From assembly GCA_017626625.1 (NCBI GenBank), contig JAGAIK010000590.1, positions 1-6,371 on the forward strand: a DNA stretch of 6,371 nt, in the 5' to 3' direction. The DNA is from Roseburia sp. GTDB taxonomy: Bacteria > Bacillota > Clostridia > Lachnospirales > Lachnospiraceae. The number at the start of each line of letters is the position of its first letter. Position 1 is the first letter of the stretch. Of the stretch, positions 5,383 to 6,371 are shown piece after piece. The notes below the pieces were generated by a model that searched no databases, was not told where the DNA came from, and saw nothing but the letters and a program-made list of their open reading frames with translations. The position numbers and the translations under genes are program-made.

Positions 5383-6371
5383 GATGTTTCATAGAAGTCC
5401 TCCGCCCCACTATCCGTTTCCCGGTACAACAGATGCAGCCATTTGCCGGAGCGGAACCGGAAATACCCCAGAGGCAGCTTATAAATTTCAAGCACAATAT
5501 AGGCACAATAGATAACAACCACATTCATCTTAAGCACCAGCCCGGTAATCACCGTAAAGGGCATTCCAATCAGCCAGATACTTCCCATGTCCATCAGCGT
5601 GAGGTATGCCGTATCCCCGCCGCTTCTGAAAATGCCTTCCACGTTGATACTGTTGCAGGCATTCATCACAATATAGATGCTGAGCACAACCATACACTGG
5701 GACACATACGTCCCCACCTGGGTGCCCTCAATGGAGTACGCCGTCAGCATAAGCCCTCTCATGCTGTAAACCGCAATCCCTGACACCACGCCCACCAGGA
5801 ACGCTGCCAGATGAAATTTTTTACAGTAACGTTTTACTCTGTCCAAATCCCCTTTTCCGATTTCATTCCCGATAATGATGGCACTCGCCCCGCAGAAACC
5901 GCCGGAAAAAATCTTTGCCAGCATTTGCAGGGTCTGCATAATGCTCATGGCTGCCAGTGCATCCGTACCCGCCTTACCGTAAATGATAAAGTAAATCGTT
6001 GTTCCAAGGGACCACATTATCTCGTTTCCGATAAGCGGAAGCGCCTTCTTCACAAACGCCTTTACAAATTCTATATTATAAGAAAAGATATTTTTCACAT
6101 TCTGGAAAATGATGTTCTTAGAGACGACAATATAGGTGATTAGCACGATAAGGGACGCCACCCGGCAAAATACGGTTCCAAGTGCTGCTCCCCTTACTCC
6201 CATTTTCGGAAATCCCAGCTTTCCAAAGATTAAAATATAGTTGATTGCGCAGTTGAGTATTACAGATATAATGCTCTCTACCATGGTAACCTTTACCTTA
6301 TTCATGCTCCGAAGCATATGCTCCAGCGGAAAAATGACGCTCATCAGGAAATATCCCAGCACCACCGTGCG
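5355..6371 (-). CDS. MATE-family multidrug/Na+-type efflux transporter, C-terminal part (cut by window edge)
   Basis: 338 codons are present. The frame stays open to the right edge, so the first 100 or so residues of a protein of about 450 are missing. MATE proteins are inner-membrane antiporters that export drugs or other organic compounds with Na+ or H+. The hallmark NYILIFGKLGFPKMGVRGAA (about residue 42 onward of the visible part) sits between helices of the first half. A second bundle starts at KALPLIGNEIMWSLGTTIYF. IIGNEIGKGD and FRSGGDTAYL are also typical of the family. Many strongly hydrophobic segments are visible and the tail is short, charged and Asp/Glu-rich (ETDSGAEDFYETSSKDKE). 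A GTG at 6365 could look like a start, but the frame continues upstream as R-T, so I treat the gene as partial. The substrate is unknown; being next to urease does not imply a role in nickel or urea transport. Confidence 0.9.
   Translation of the reverse strand, partial: RTVVLGYFLMSVIFPLEHMLRSMNKVKVTMVESIISVILNCAINYILIFGKLGFPKMGVRGAALGTVFCRVASLIVLITYIVVSKNIIFQNVKNIFSYNIEFVKAFVKKALPLIGNEIMWSLGTTIYFIIYGKAGTDALAAMSIMQTLQMLAKIFSGGFCGASAIIIGNEIGKGDLDRVKRYCKKFHLAAFLVGVVSGIAVYSMRGLMLTAYSIEGTQVGTYVSQCMVVLSIYIVMNACNSINVEGIFRSGGDTAYLTLMDMGSIWLIGMPFTVITGLVLKMNVVVIYCAYIVLEIYKLPLGYFRFRSGKWLHLLYRETDSGAEDFYETSSKDKEIIV

Noticed and set aside
6363..6365. GTG at 6365 as the start of the MATE gene
   Set aside because: The frame remains open to the window edge and the visible protein lacks the first helices expected of a MATE transporter, so the true start lies outside.

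Overview
The window carries a compact urease operon read entirely on the minus strand, in the order ureAB - ureC - ureE - ureF - ureG - ureD. It is flanked upstream by the 3' part of a MATE-family transporter gene (cut by the right edge) and downstream by the 5' end of a DUF1016/YhcG-type gene (cut by the left edge). Strong purine-rich Shine-Dalgarno sites (up to AAAGGAGG), tight gene packing, and the style of the UreE and MATE proteins point to a Firmicute. A gut-type Clostridia/Lachnospiraceae member is a reasonable guess, but it is inferred from style and not from a database match.

Layout in transcription order (right to left). 6371-5355: MATE transporter, C-terminal 338 residues. 5341-5297: a long hairpin ending in a U run, probably the MATE terminator. 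A good -10 box (TATAAT) sits just before it over the MATE stop codon, so the hairpin could also be a leader structure of the urease mRNA. 5264-4581: ureAB, a gamma-beta fusion as in Helicobacter. 4579-2867: ureC, the catalytic alpha subunit, with every nickel ligand and catalytic residue present. 2842-2384: ureE, broken in frame by one amber codon. 2391-1708: ureF. 1693-1085: ureG. 1084-1031: a divergent second copy of the last 18 codons of ureG. 1023-247: ureD. 194-1: start of the DUF1016-family gene, with its own probable promoter.

The genes form one pathway. UreAB and UreC make the apo-urease that hydrolyses urea to ammonia and carbamate. UreD, UreF and UreG form the GTP-dependent complex that carbamylates the active-site lysine and inserts two nickel ions, and UreE delivers the nickel. 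The spacing (1 nt between ureAB and ureC, an 8 nt ureE/ureF overlap, 14 nt between ureF and ureG) supports one translationally coupled transcript. No nickel transporter, urea channel or regulator gene lies in the window.

The two most unusual points are: (i) ureE is split into an N-terminal domain and a His-rich metal-binding domain by a single TAG, at a site where a related UreE has Gln, with the downstream frame fully intact; and (ii) the ureG 3' end, including its stop codon, is tandemly duplicated over exactly 54 bp, with mostly synonymous differences, which suggests recombination between two ureG alleles (or a strain-mixed assembly) and not simple slippage. I see no wholly new system here.
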